The notes: generated by a model not told the origin, from the sequence alone. 64,000 nt of DNA from Aquilonibacter sp963820185 (GCA_963820185.1 CAWFYV010000002.1:310001-374000); one strand, 5' to 3'. Positions 43,725 through 54,187 are shown, counted from the stretch's first letter. Made by a program: numbers and translations.

Positions 43725-45943
43725 TGAAACGTTGGACGCTTCTTGTTCTCGCGTGTGCGCTTGGCGCCATCGGTGCGGTCGCGACGCGCGCGATTTGGCT
43801 TCCCACCGACTGGACGCTCACGCCGCCGAGCGGTCCGGTGAGCACGACCGGCACGATGCCGCAGGGACTCGCGCTCTCGCCCGACGGCTCGAAAATTGCC
43901 GTTGTCGAGAGCGGCGTCAACCCGCCGGCGTTACGGATCTTGAGCGTTCCCGATCTGCGGGAAGTAAGGGTGATTCCGCTCAAGGACGCATTCGGCACAC
44001 CTGTTTGGGTCGATAACACGCACGTGCTGGTCCCCGGCGCTTCGACCGATGCGGTGCTTCGTGTCGATGCCAGCGCGGCAAGCGTCGAATTATCGCTGCC
44101 GGCCGGCAAATATGTCAGCGCAGTCGCGCGCACACCCGATGGCACAATATTTGCAACCGCCGACCTCGACAACACGCTGGTGCGCCTTGGAAGGACGACG
44201 CCGACGCCGGTCGCGACCGGCGCGCATCCCGCAGCCATCCTAATCGCAGACAAAAACGTATACGTTGCCAATCGCGGCGAATCCACACTGACGAAGATCG
44301 CGGACGATAGTACGACCAAGACGATAGCTGTAGACCTGCATCCCGCCGCACTTGCGCTCTCGCCCGATGGCTCGAAACTCTACGTTGCCTGCAGCGATGC
44401 GGATGCCATCGACGTCGTCGAGACTAAGACCGACACAATCGTCGCCCGCATCGATGTCAGCCTCCCGCAAGGCCGGGGTGCGTCGCCCAACGCGCTCGCG
44501 GTCGCTACCGACGGCACGCTCTACGCCTCGCTCGGCGCGGAGAATGCGGTCGCGCAAATTCGCAACAATCAGGTGATCGCACGCGCACCGGCCGGCTGGT
44601 ATCCCACCGGCGTCGTGGTTGGCGGCCAAACGATTTACGTTTCAAACGGTCGCGGCGAAGGCTCGCGCGCCAACCCCGACTTTCGCCCCGAGCACCACAA
44701 GGATCCCGAATATGTTGCTGCGGCGATGACCGGTTCGGTGCGGGCAATCGCGATCGCCGCCTTTGATGCTACGAGCACCGCCGAGGTGAGCGCAAATATG
44801 CCGGTGCCGGTCGCAACGCCGGCACAAACCGTGTTGCGCGCCGGCGGCCCGATCAAGCACGTCATCTATATCATCAAAGAGAACCGCACCTACGATCAGG
44901 TGCTCGGCGATCTCCCGATCGGTGATGGCGATCCGAAGCTCGCATGGTTCGGCAAGGACGTGACACCGAACGATCACGCGATCGCGATGCGCTTTGGTGT
45001 GTTCGATCGCACGTTCACCGATGCGCAGGTCAGCGCCAACGGTCACAACTGGTCGACTGCCGCTTTTGCTAATGACTATCTCGAGCGCTTCTGGCCGCCC
45101 AACTACGGTGGCCGGCGCAAGGAGTACGACTTCGAGGATGGCGCGACCGCGAGTTCTCCGGGCACCGGCTACATCTGGGACGACGCCGACAAGCACGGCG
45201 TTTCGCTGCGCGACTACGGCGAGTTCGTCACCGACCCGGCCAACGCGGGCGGCTTGTACACGACGCGCATGACCGGTTTGATCGGCAAGATCGACGGACA
45301 CTTTCCTGGGTTCGACCTCGACTTCAACGACGAGGCACGCGTCGATGAGTGGCAACGCGAGTTCGTCGAATTCGTCAAGAACGGCAACCTGCCGACGTTG
45401 ACGATCCTACGACTTCCCAACGACCACACATCTGGAACAAAACCAGGCGAGCTTACGCCGCAGGCGTACGTCGCGCAGAACGATCACGCGTTCGGACGCG
45501 TCGTCGACATCCTCTCGCACTCGCGTTACTGGGGGAGCACGGTGATCCTCTCCATTGAGGACGACGCGCAGAACGGCCCCGATCACGTCGATGATCAGCG
45601 CACGACCTTCTATCTCGCATCGCCCTATGCTGCGCCCGGTGTCCACCACGCGCAGTACACCACATCGAGCGTCATCAGAACGATCGAACTGCTGCTCGGG
45701 ATGCCGCCGATGACGATCTACGACGCGCTTGCGCCGCCGATGTACGATGCATTTGCACTGCAACCTGATATGCGTCCGTACGAGGCGATAGCGCCGCAGA
45801 TCGACGATACGGCGAAGAATTCGCCGCACGCATACGGCGCGGCGGCAAGCACACGCATGGACTTCCACGACGCAGACGCCGCCGATCCACGCGTACTCAA
45901 CGACATCCTCGCGCACGTTGCGGGAGCACGTACCAAGCCGTGA
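43724..45943 (+). CDS. YVTN beta-propeller plus phosphoesterase (phospholipase C-type) protein
   Basis: The protein has 739 residues from ATG 43724. An N-terminal signal-anchor (about 1-22) is followed by a YVTN-type propeller at about 40-360 with repeats such as LALSPDGSKLYVACSDADAIDVVET. The PF04185 phosphoesterase domain starts at about 378 (IKHVIYIIKENRTYDQVLGDL) and has the metal-site segments SANGHNWSTAA, RLPNDHTSG and LSIEDDAQNGPDHVD. It is an exported phosphate-ester hydrolase; substrate unknown. It is coupled to chrA upstream and to the membrane protein downstream (GTGA). Confidence 0.9.
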   Translation: MKRWTLLVLACALGAIGAVATRAIWLPTDWTLTPPSGPVSTTGTMPQGLALSPDGSKIAVVESGVNPPALRILSVPDLREVRVIPLKDAFGTPVWVDNTHVLVPGASTDAVLRVDASAASVELSLPAGKYVSAVARTPDGTIFATADLDNTLVRLGRTTPTPVATGAHPAAILIADKNVYVANRGESTLTKIADDSTTKTIAVDLHPAALALSPDGSKLYVACSDADAIDVVETKTDTIVARIDVSLPQGRGASPNALAVATDGTLYASLGAENAVAQIRNNQVIARAPAGWYPTGVVVGGQTIYVSNGRGEGSRANPDFRPEHHKDPEYVAAAMTGSVRAIAIAAFDATSTAEVSANMPVPVATPAQTVLRAGGPIKHVIYIIKENRTYDQVLGDLPIGDGDPKLAWFGKDVTPNDHAIAMRFGVFDRTFTDAQVSANGHNWSTAAFANDYLERFWPPNYGGRRKEYDFEDGATASSPGTGYIWDDADKHGVSLRDYGEFVTDPANAGGLYTTRMTGLIGKIDGHFPGFDLDFNDEARVDEWQREFVEFVKNGNLPTLTILRLPNDHTSGTKPGELTPQAYVAQNDHAFGRVVDILSHSRYWGSTVILSIEDDAQNGPDHVDDQRTTFYLASPYAAPGVHHAQYTTSSVIRTIELLLGMPPMTIYDALAPPMYDAFALQPDMRPYEAIAPQIDDTAKNSPHAYGAAASTRMDFHDADAADPRVLNDILAHVAGARTKP

Positions 45944-46674
45944 GCCCACTCGCGCTCGCCGGTACGACCTTTGCGGCCTCGGCGGTCGAGTTCGTCGAGG
46001 CGGCGACGATCGTCTTTGCGGTCGGCGTGACCAACGGTTGGCGCGCGGCGCTCGGCGGGACGATCGCGGCAATGCTGGCGCTCATCGCGCTCGTTGCGAT
46101 CGGTTCGCCGCTCCTGGCCAACGCCGCGTCGGTACGCATCATCGAATCGGTCGCGGGCGTGTTCATGATGCTCTTCGGCGCACGGTGGATGCGCAAAGTG
46201 GTACTCCGGTACGCCGGGATCATACCGATGCACGACGAGAATGCCATCTACGAACGCGAAGTCGCGCGCTTGCGTAGCGAACACGTGCAAGGTTTTGCCG
46301 TTGCATTTCAGGGTGTATTTATCGAGGGGCTCGAGGTCGCGATCGTCGTTGTGACATTTGCGGCGACGTCACCCGGACTCGTGCGGTGGTCGTGGGGCGG
46401 CGCGCTCGCTGCGTTCGTCGTGGTTACGCTCGCGGCCATTGCGTTGCGGGCGCCGTTCTCGCGCGTTCCGGAGAACCTGCTCAAAGCGATTGTGAGCGTC
46501 ATGTTGCTTTCGCTCGGTACCTTTTTTACCGGCGAAGGTCTCGGTTTGCAGTGGCCCTGGGGCGACGCCACGCTGCCGGCATTGATCGTCTTCGTGACGC
46601 TCATCGCCTACACGCTGGTGTTAATCCTACGCAAATCCGCCCCCGGAAGGCCCTCCAAAAAAGCGCCTCATTGA
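45940..46674 (+). CDS. COG4280-like membrane protein with two glutamate-rich helices
   Basis: The protein has 244 residues from GTG 45940. It has six to seven membrane helices. SAVEFVEAATIVFAVG and GVFIEGLEVAIVVVTFA are related helices, each holding two glutamates in the membrane, a pattern reminiscent of cation transporters such as GDT1 or FTR1. The whole protein best fits the uncharacterised COG4280 group. I infer cation transport, not proven. It ends the chrA-phosphoesterase operon. Confidence 0.7.
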   Translation: MSPLALAGTTFAASAVEFVEAATIVFAVGVTNGWRAALGGTIAAMLALIALVAIGSPLLANAASVRIIESVAGVFMMLFGARWMRKVVLRYAGIIPMHDENAIYEREVARLRSEHVQGFAVAFQGVFIEGLEVAIVVVTFAATSPGLVRWSWGGALAAFVVVTLAAIALRAPFSRVPENLLKAIVSVMLLSLGTFFTGEGLGLQWPWGDATLPALIVFVTLIAYTLVLILRKSAPGRPSKKAPH

Positions 46675-46742
46675 TCTGTTAAGCCGCCGTGTTCCGGGTC
46701 GGGCAGGCAAATAAATAGCTTAATATTGCCGACAATTGGTTT

Positions 46743-49409
46743 ATGCGTGTGTCCGACGTTACTGCGTCGGTCGGCAACGCAGTTGCCGACTGGCTCGAAC
46801 GGGTGGTGCGCGAGCGAGATTTTGGCCTTCCGTTGATCCTGCCGGAGCGGGCGGCGGAGGGAGACCCAGTTGTGGGGGCGGCCCTCAGACTCGTTTACGC
46901 TTTCCGTTCTGATCTGCAGCGCTATGAGGTGATCCTCGCCTCTGCCGGTGAAAGCATTAAGCGCAATCGCATGCAAATCAAGCAGGCGCTTGCGGACACC
47001 CAGAGCTACGCAAGTTCCATCGAGCACGCGCTTTCGACTCTGGCAGAAGCGCAGACGGCATCTAGCCGGGTGGCCTCGCAGACTGAAGCGCTGGAGCACG
47101 AGTCGACGGTCGTGCGTGAAGCCTCGCAAGACGCGGTTGCAGAGGTAAGCGGAGGCGGAATCGCTGGGCTTCTCGATTCGATCCAATCCGTAAAAGGCGC
47201 CGCCGATGCGCTGACAGAGACATCGCGCGGACTTGGCGTTTTTGTTGACGGCCTTGCGCGCATATCGCGACGCGCAGCGCTGCTGAGCAGGAACGCGCTC
47301 ATCGAAGCCGCGCATCTCGGGAGCGACGGGCGAGGATTCGGCATCGTCGCGAGTGAGGTCCGAACGCTCGCGGATTCAACCAAGGCGTCCGTGCGGGACG
47401 TCACCGGGATCGCGAGCCCGCTCGCTGCGTCGACCGGACAGGTGGTAAAGGCTACCGCGCAAGCACTCGCCGCCGCCCAGAAGCTCGGCCGCGACACCGG
47501 CGCGATCAGTGAGGGCGTGAAGGGCATCGACGCGCTGGTTCCCTTGTTCGCGGAGCCCGTGGACGCGATCGCTGCAATCGCGGCCGAGCAGCAGGCCGCG
47601 CTTCCTGCGCTGGTTTTGAACTTCGAACAGATTGCCGAGCTTGCGGAAGCCACCGTTCGTACAGCAGAGGACGCGTCGGCTATCGACCTCGACACCATGT
47701 TTGCTTCGGTGCAGTCACTGCTCGGGTCGTATCGCACCGGCCGTTTCGATGCGCCGGCAATCGGAACGCGCGATGATGGGAACGCGCTAGCGCATGCGCT
47801 CGACCGTGTTGCGGAGGGCGAAACGAGCGCGCTCGCGACGTTGGAATGTGAACCCGGCGATGAACCAATCGTTGCTGCCACCGAACGTTTCGTTAACACC
47901 ATGATCGCGCTTGAACGCGAAATTCTTGCCTCGATTACGCGAATCGCCGTTGCTGTCGCTCGAAATAGTTTTGCTTGGAAAACAATCGCGAGCAATCTGG
48001 TTAAGCTCAAGCAGCTTCTGACGGCGAGCCGTCTCACGTTGGGCGAGTCACGCGCCGCCGCCGCGTCGCTTTCCGCCGCATCGCAGACGATACAACGCGT
48101 TGCAAGCGAGTTGCGTAACACTGCGGAAATGCCGTCTTCGGCGCTCGCGTCGTCGCTCGTTTCGCTCGGGGACGTGCGCGATAACGTCGATCACGTGCAC
48201 GTATTTGTGACCGAGATGTCGTCATCGCTCGAGCGCGTCGGTGCCATTTTGAGTCTTGTCGAGGAGATTTCCGCCGAGACGAATCTGCTTGCGCTCAACG
48301 CGGCGATCGAAGCCGCCCATGCGGGTAAAGCGGGACTGGGGTTCGCCGTCATTGCGGGTGAAATTCGAAAGCTTGCCGATAATACGCACATCGCAACGCG
48401 CGAGGTCGGCGAAGTCATCGAAGCGATCTCACGGGGCGGCGAGGGGATGCGTGGCGGGATGCTGGAATCGGGCGAGCGCACCGATGAGGTCGGCCGTCGG
48501 GCGCGACAGGTCGAAGGTGTTGTTGACCGATTGCTCGCGACGATCGCGAGCGCGGTCGATCGCACGCTGGACCTTGCAACGCTTGCCAATCAGCACGTCG
48601 CCGAGTTCGACAGGCTGTTGCACGAGCTCGACATGACGGCATCGGCGATCGATGCGAGCACGGCGGCGGCAACGGATTCGCGCCGGCTCGAGCTTGCCAA
48701 CGTCGGACACGACGCGCACGAATTAGCCGCGCAACGCCGGCTAGGCACTGTAGCCGAGCGCATTCGCGAATGGGGCATGACCTTGGCCGGCGAAATGGAT
48801 GCCGTGTTCGATGCAGCGATCGACTCGGGCGCGGTGACGTTCACCGATTGCACGGACACCGAGTACGTGCCGATTATCGGCGCGCGTATCGCTGAGCTCT
48901 CGCGGCTGTTCGACGTTTCGAAGGTACCGCCGAGTGGGTTTGATCCGCCGAAATTTTCGACGCGCTACGATCGCGCCGTCGAGATGGGCATCAACGCGAT
49001 CATCGATCGTTGGGTTCCCGTCGATCCCGCGATCAAGGCGATGTTTGCCGTCGATCTCAACGGCTATTGCTTCGGGCACTATAAAGAGTGCCGCCACGAT
49101 TGGACTGGTGATTACGTTACCGATTTGAACAACAATCGTATCAAACGCTTTTTCGAAGATGCGCTGAGTCTGCGATGCTCGCGCGCCGGACTCGGCGCCG
49201 GCGCCGGCGATCGCCCGCCGCGAACGCCGTATGCCGAATTCGAGCGCGCCGGCTGCTCGTTGACGCTTGCCGGTAAGGAGCGTCCCTGGTCGCTCTACAC
49301 GTACGCGCGCGACACGGGCATCGTCTACAACGATCTTTCGGTCGCGCTTTTTGCGACCGGCCGTCGCGTCGGAACGATCCGGATCATCTACGACGCGGAC
49401 GTGGTGTAG
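46743..49409 (+). CDS. Soluble double methyl-accepting receptor with C-terminal sensory domain
   Basis: The protein has 888 residues and no membrane helix or signal peptide. Two MCP signalling hairpins are present: a degenerate one (RRAALLSRNALIEAAHLGSDGRGFGIVASEVR, about 175-225, quoted in part) and a good one (EISAETNLLALNAAIEAAHAG, about 510-550). The C-terminal 150 residues resemble the PAS/Cache-like domain found after MCP cores (AVDLNGYCFGHYKE, TGDYVTDLNNNRIKRFF, YARDTGIVYNDLSVALF). The input therefore sits at the C terminus. No che genes are nearby. It lies 54 bp upstream of formate dehydrogenase 1, which suggests a redox or metabolite cue. Confidence 0.85.
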   Translation: MRVSDVTASVGNAVADWLERVVRERDFGLPLILPERAAEGDPVVGAALRLVYAFRSDLQRYEVILASAGESIKRNRMQIKQALADTQSYASSIEHALSTLAEAQTASSRVASQTEALEHESTVVREASQDAVAEVSGGGIAGLLDSIQSVKGAADALTETSRGLGVFVDGLARISRRAALLSRNALIEAAHLGSDGRGFGIVASEVRTLADSTKASVRDVTGIASPLAASTGQVVKATAQALAAAQKLGRDTGAISEGVKGIDALVPLFAEPVDAIAAIAAEQQAALPALVLNFEQIAELAEATVRTAEDASAIDLDTMFASVQSLLGSYRTGRFDAPAIGTRDDGNALAHALDRVAEGETSALATLECEPGDEPIVAATERFVNTMIALEREILASITRIAVAVARNSFAWKTIASNLVKLKQLLTASRLTLGESRAAAASLSAASQTIQRVASELRNTAEMPSSALASSLVSLGDVRDNVDHVHVFVTEMSSSLERVGAILSLVEEISAETNLLALNAAIEAAHAGKAGLGFAVIAGEIRKLADNTHIATREVGEVIEAISRGGEGMRGGMLESGERTDEVGRRARQVEGVVDRLLATIASAVDRTLDLATLANQHVAEFDRLLHELDMTASAIDASTAAATDSRRLELANVGHDAHELAAQRRLGTVAERIREWGMTLAGEMDAVFDAAIDSGAVTFTDCTDTEYVPIIGARIAELSRLFDVSKVPPSGFDPPKFSTRYDRAVEMGINAIIDRWVPVDPAIKAMFAVDLNGYCFGHYKECRHDWTGDYVTDLNNNRIKRFFEDALSLRCSRAGLGAGAGDRPPRTPYAEFERAGCSLTLAGKERPWSLYTYARDTGIVYNDLSVALFATGRRVGTIRIIYDADVV

Positions 49410-49463
49410 ACCCCAGGTTTTCAACCGCAACGACCGAAGCTTCTCGGTCCGGAGGTGGGCGCC

Positions 49464-52400
49464 ATGGGTTCAACGATCTCCCGGCAAGACTTCCTCAAGG
49501 TGGCAGGCATCGGGGTCGGCGCAGTCGGCCTCTCGGAGCTCGGGTTCGATCTCGCACAGGCGACGACGATCACCCAGCAGCTTCACATCGCGGGCGCCAC
49601 GGTCGGCCATTCGATCTGTCCCTACTGCGCGGTCGGTTGCTCGATGATCGCCTACACGCGCACGGCGAGCGACGGCACCGTGAACCTGTTGCAGATCGAG
49701 GGTGATCCCGACAGCCCCATTAACGAAGGCCGCCTCTGTCCCAAGGGCGCGACGGCGATGCAGCTCGCGGTTTCGAAGCGGCGCGTCGATAAGCCGATGT
49801 ATCGTCCCGCCGGGGCGACCGCGTGGCAAGAAATTTCATGGGACGACGTGCTCAATCGCATCGCGCGACACATCAAGTCCTCGCGCGATCGGACCTTCCT
49901 TACGACCGACCCGAAGGGCAACCACGTGAACCGCACCGAGGGCATCGCCTTCGCCGGCGGCGCCACGTTTTCCAACGAGGAGGGCTATCTCGCCGCGAAG
50001 GTGATGCGCTCCCTCGGACTGGTCTATCTCGAACAACAAGCCAGGGTTTGACACGGCCCGACGGTCGCCAGTTTGGCGGCCACGTTCGGACGCGGCGCGA
50101 TGACCAACCACTGGCGTGACATCAAAAACGCCGACGTCATCCTTATAACAGGCGCCAATCCCGCCGAAGCGCATCCGGTCGGCTTCCAGTGGTTTATGGC
50201 CGCCAAGCTCGACCCGACCAAGGGTCTGGGCAAGGGCGGTGGCGCGAAGATTATCCACATCGATCCGCGCTTTTCGCGTACCTCGGCGGTGAGCGACCTC
50301 TACGTGCGTACGCGTACCGGCACCGATATCGCGTTCTACGGCGGCCTGATGAAGTACGTCCTCGACGGCAATCACTACCACGCCGCGTACGTCACGAACT
50401 ACACCAACGCGTCCTTCATCGTCAAAGACAGCTACGGATTTCACGACGGCCTGTTCAGCGGTTACGATCCCAAACACCGCTCGTACGACGTCAAGCAGTG
50501 GGCGTATGAGACGGACGCGGACGGCTTTGCGCACCGCGACATGACGCTGCAGCATCCGCGCTGTGTCTTTCAATTGCTCAAGGCGCACTATGCGCGATAT
50601 ACGCCGCACGTCGTTTCGGCAATCACCGGCATTCCACAAGAAGATTTCCTCAAGGTCGCGGAGATCGTCGGCCAGATGGGCGCGCCGGACAAGGTGATGA
50701 CCATCGTCTATGCCGTCGGCCTCACCCAGCACACGACGGGATCGCAGATCATTAAGTCGGGCTCGATGTTGCAGTTGCTGCTCGGCAACATGGGACGTCC
50801 CGGCGGTGGTATGAACGCCGAACGCGGACACGCGAACATCCAAGGCAACACCGATAACGCAATATCGTGGGAGTATCTGCCCGGCTACATTTCGGTTCCG
50901 ATGGCCGGCGACGAAACGACCGACGGCTACGTTAAGACGCATGCGCCCAAGAAATCGGATCCGCGTTCCTGGAATTACCTGGGCACGAATTACAAGAAGT
51001 TCATCGTCAGTACGCTCAAAGCGTGGTATGGCGACAAAGCGACGGCGACCAACGACTTTGCTTTCGCCTATTTGCCGAAGGCCGGCGGCAACTCGTCGTG
51101 GCTTACGATCTACGACGAGGCACTGCGCGGCAAAATGGAAGGCTTGATGCTCTCCGGCATGACCGCGGCGAGCATCGGCCCCGACAGCAATCAAGTGCTC
51201 CAAGCGCTCTCGAGCCTCAAGTGGCTCGTTGTCATGGATCCGTTTCCGACGACCAGCTCGGAGTTTTGGCACGCTCCAGGCATCGATTCCACCAAGGTCG
51301 CGACGGAAGTTTTTCTCTTGCCGATGACCCACTGGATCGAGAAAGACGGCTCGTTCACGAACAGCGGCCGCTGGATGCAGTGGAAAGACGCGATCATGCC
51401 GCCGCAGGGTCAGTCGATGCACGATCACTGGCTGCTCGCCGAACTGCACGACCGCGTCAAGAAGCTCTATCAAAAAGATGGCGGCGCGTTTCCAGGCCCG
51501 ATCGTCGATCTTGCTATGGCATATAAAGATCCAACCAAACCGACACTCGACGAGCTCGCACGGGAAGTCAACGGCAAGGATCTCAAGACCGGGAAGCAAC
51601 TCGCCACATTTGCGGCGCTCAAGGACGACGGCAGTACGAGCACCGGCAACTGGATCTACGCCGGCAGCTACGGCCCGAAGGGCAACTTCTCGCGACGGCG
51701 CGACGGCGTACAAGATCCGGCTAAGAACGATCCAACCGGCATGGGTTTCTATCCAAACTGGTCGTGGAGTTGGCCGGTCAATCGGCGCGTGCTCTACAAT
51801 CGCGCGTCGGCCGATCTGCAAGGCCACGCGTGGGATCCCAAACGCCCCGGCATTGTGTGGAACGGCAAAACGTGGGTTGGCGACGTTCCGGACTATCCGC
51901 CGGCGATGAATCCGAACGATCCCAAGGCGTGGCTGCCGTTTATTATGACGGGCGAAGGAGTCGGGCGCATCTACTCGAGTTCACTCGTCGACGGCCCGTT
52001 CGCAGAGCACTACGAACCGATGGAGTCACCGGTCAAGAACGTTCTGCATGCGTCGGTTCAAAACAATCCCGTCGTGTTTCTTTACGACAAGGCAGCGGGA
52101 CGGCCCAACCGGTTCGGCACGCCCGACGAGTTTCCGATCATCGCGACGACCTATCGCCTGACCGAACACGAGCACTACGTGACGCAGTGGGTACCGCATC
52201 TCGTGCAACTCCAGCCCGAAGCTTTTGTCGAGTTGCCGACGGGACTTGCCGCCGAACGCGGCATCGCCAACGGCGACTATGTGATCGTGCGCTCGAAGCG
52301 CGGCATGATGAAAGTGCGCGCCCTGGTCACCAAACGTCTCGGCCAGCTCGATCTGGGCGGAACGAAGGTCTGGCAGATGGGGATTCCCATCCATTGGGGT

Positions 52401-52538
52401 TACGTGGGCCTGTCGGCAGAAAAGTACGGGGACCAAGCCAACAACTGGCTCGCGAACGCACTCTCGCCTTTCGTCGGTGATGCGAACGCGCGAACACCCG
52501 AGACCAAAGCGTTCTTGGTCCAGGTAGAAAAAGCATGA
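49464..52538 (+). CDS. Selenocysteine formate dehydrogenase 1, catalytic subunit (TGA read through)
   Basis: One gene of 1024 codons including in-frame TGA 50049-50051 as Sec196; the reading continues in the same frame past it (ARV-U-HGPTVAS, the FdnG/FdhA site). ATG 49464 has GGAGG 8 nt upstream. The [4Fe-4S] ligands are C52, C55, C59 and C92 (CPYCAVGC and LCPKG). Molybdopterin domains follow (NMGRPGGGMNAERGHANIQG). The N terminus carries a twin-arginine-like signal with one arginine changed: SRQDFLKV. It oxidises formate to CO2 at a bis-MGD Mo or W centre and passes electrons to the FeS and NrfD subunits downstream. Confidence 0.95.
50049..50081 (+). promoter_or_regulatory. SECIS element of formate dehydrogenase 1
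   Basis: The Sec codon TGA (50049-50051) is followed by 11 nt and a perfect 7-bp stem: GGTCGCC (50063-50069) with GGCGGCC (50075-50081), closing a 5-nt loop AGTTT that includes the GU required for SelB. Spacing and size match bacterial SECIS elements such as that of E. coli fdhF. Confidence 0.88.
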
Positions 52539-53389
52539 CCTCGCGGAAACAGCGCGCGGAAGAACTTGCGCAGCGTTGGCCCTTCGCAACAGAGGTACTG
52601 CGATTCTACGTCGCGCTGCTCGACGTGCAGGAAGCGGCATACGCGCAAGCGCAAGCCGCTGCGCTCGAGCCGCACGACGCGGCGGCATTCGCGGCGGAGC
52701 ACGTCCTTCCACGGGTGGTTGAAGTAAGCGTGACGCTCGGGCCCCCCGCCATGCAACAGGGCGTACTCGAGCGATTCGATTCGATCGATTTCGAGAAGAC
52801 GATACGCGCGTGGCTGCACGGCGAACCCCTCGACGGCTTCGATCGCTTTCTCGCGCGCGCCGCAACCGCGCCCGTGCTCGAAGCCCTCGGTGAACGCGCC
52901 GGCGAGGCTTGCGAGGGGCCGCGCACCGATCGCACCTGCCCAGTCTGCGGCGGCCTCCCACAGCTTGCGTACATCGCGGCAGCGAGCGAAGAGCTCGTAA
53001 CTCCGCATCTCTATTTGGAATGTTCGCGCTGTGCATCGAGCTGGGCGTTCACGCGCATGACATGCGCGGCATGCGGCGAGTTCGAAAGCGCGAACCTGTT
53101 GCACTTCAACGAGCTCGGCGCGCTCGAAGCCGAAACCTCAGGACGTTATGTCCGCGGCGCCGATCCCGATGCGGCCCCAAATCAAGACGTCGTTGTATCC
53201 GAGAAGCCGCGATTACCGCACGTCAGCATCGACGGATGCAAGACCTGCTCGCACTTCCTGTTGACCGTCGACTGCCGCCGCGATCCGTCCGCCGTACCGG
53301 CGGTCGACGAGCTGGCGGCGCTGCCGCTCTATGTCTACGCCGGCGAGCGTGGGCTTTCCAAGATCGTTGCCAACCAGCTGGGATTTTGA
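52535..53389 (+). CDS. fdhE: Formate dehydrogenase accessory protein FdhE
   Basis: The protein has 284 residues with an ATGA overlap at the catalytic subunit. The C-terminal half has the rubredoxin-like cysteine knuckles of FdhE: CPVCGG, CSRC, CAACG and CKTCSH, which bind iron or zinc. FdhE is needed for maturation of membrane-bound formate dehydrogenases and probably checks or protects the apoenzyme. Its position between the catalytic and FeS subunit genes of operon 1 ties it to that enzyme; operon 2 carries no FdhE of its own. Confidence 0.92.
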   Translation: MTSRKQRAEELAQRWPFATEVLRFYVALLDVQEAAYAQAQAAALEPHDAAAFAAEHVLPRVVEVSVTLGPPAMQQGVLERFDSIDFEKTIRAWLHGEPLDGFDRFLARAATAPVLEALGERAGEACEGPRTDRTCPVCGGLPQLAYIAAASEELVTPHLYLECSRCASSWAFTRMTCAACGEFESANLLHFNELGALEAETSGRYVRGADPDAAPNQDVVVSEKPRLPHVSIDGCKTCSHFLLTVDCRRDPSAVPAVDELAALPLYVYAGERGLSKIVANQLGF

Positions 53390-53401
53390 GGTGACGTAGC
53401 C

Positions 53402-54187
53402 ATGGCGGATCAAGTTGGATTCTTCACTGACACGAGCGTATGCATCGGTTGCAAAGCCTGCGAGGTAGCGTGCAAGGAATGGAACGGACTGGCCGGCGAT
53501 GCGCCGGAGTTTCGCGATTCCTACGACAATACGGGCCAACTGGATGCGGAAAATTGGCGGCATGTAAAATTCATCGATCTCGTTCCCGAAGCGCCGTCGG
53601 TTGTGGGCAACGGTACGGCCTGGCTCTTGATGTCGGACATTTGCAAGCATTGCACGCATGCGAGCTGCATGGACGTCTGCCCGACCAACGCCATCGTCAA
53701 GACGGAATACGATACGGTCTTCATCCAACCCGATGTCTGCAACGGTTGCCGCAACTGCATCTCGGCCTGCCCCTACAGCGCGATCGGATTCAGCCAGGCC
53801 ACGGGTGTCGTGCACAAGTGCACGTTCTGCTACGATCGGCTGCAGAACAATTTGATGCCGGCATGCGCGAAGGCGTGTCCAACGCAATCGATTCAGTTCG
53901 GCAAGCTCGACGATCTGCATGCGAAAGCCGATGCGCGCGTTGCGGCGCTGCACGATCAGGGCTACGATCAGGCGCAGCTTTACGGACGCGACGACACGGT
54001 GTACGGCGGCCTGCACGCGTTCTTCTTGCTTATGGCGAAGCCCGAAGTGTATGGATTGCCGAACGCCCAGAATGCTACGCTTCCGGGCCGCAACAATCTC
54101 GGGGGTTATCTCGGCGCAGCGGTGGCTGCAGTCATCGGCGTATTTGCCGGTATCGTCGCGTTGCGCAACGGCGGGGGGGATGCATGA
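53402..54187 (+). CDS. Formate dehydrogenase 1, iron-sulfur subunit
   Basis: The protein has 261 residues. It has four ferredoxin-type [4Fe-4S] sites (CIGCKACEVACKEW, CKHCTHASCMDVCP, CNGCRNCISACPYSA, and C-terminal CTFCYDR with CAKACP), as in FdnH/HybA-type electron-transfer subunits. One membrane helix at the C terminus (about residues 235-255) can anchor it. It passes electrons from the Sec subunit to the NrfD-type membrane protein, whose start overlaps this stop (ATGA). No signal peptide is visible, so export would need co-translocation with the catalytic subunit. Confidence 0.93.
   Translation: MADQVGFFTDTSVCIGCKACEVACKEWNGLAGDAPEFRDSYDNTGQLDAENWRHVKFIDLVPEAPSVVGNGTAWLLMSDICKHCTHASCMDVCPTNAIVKTEYDTVFIQPDVCNGCRNCISACPYSAIGFSQATGVVHKCTFCYDRLQNNLMPACAKACPTQSIQFGKLDDLHAKADARVAALHDQGYDQAQLYGRDDTVYGGLHAFFLLMAKPEVYGLPNAQNATLPGRNNLGGYLGAAVAAVIGVFAGIVALRNGGGDA

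Noticed and set aside
46708..46735. Sigma-28-like promoter before the chemoreceptor (CAAA or TAAA then GCCGACAA)
   Set aside because: The -10-like box is close to consensus, but the spacing to TAAA is 12 nt, CAAA is imperfect, and the transcript would start practically at the ATG. Not strong enough to annotate.
49836..51827. 663-residue open frame on the minus strand
   Set aside because: It is a shadow of formate dehydrogenase 1 in a high-GC sequence. Composition is Arg/His/Val-rich, no domain is recognisable, and the plus-strand protein is certain.
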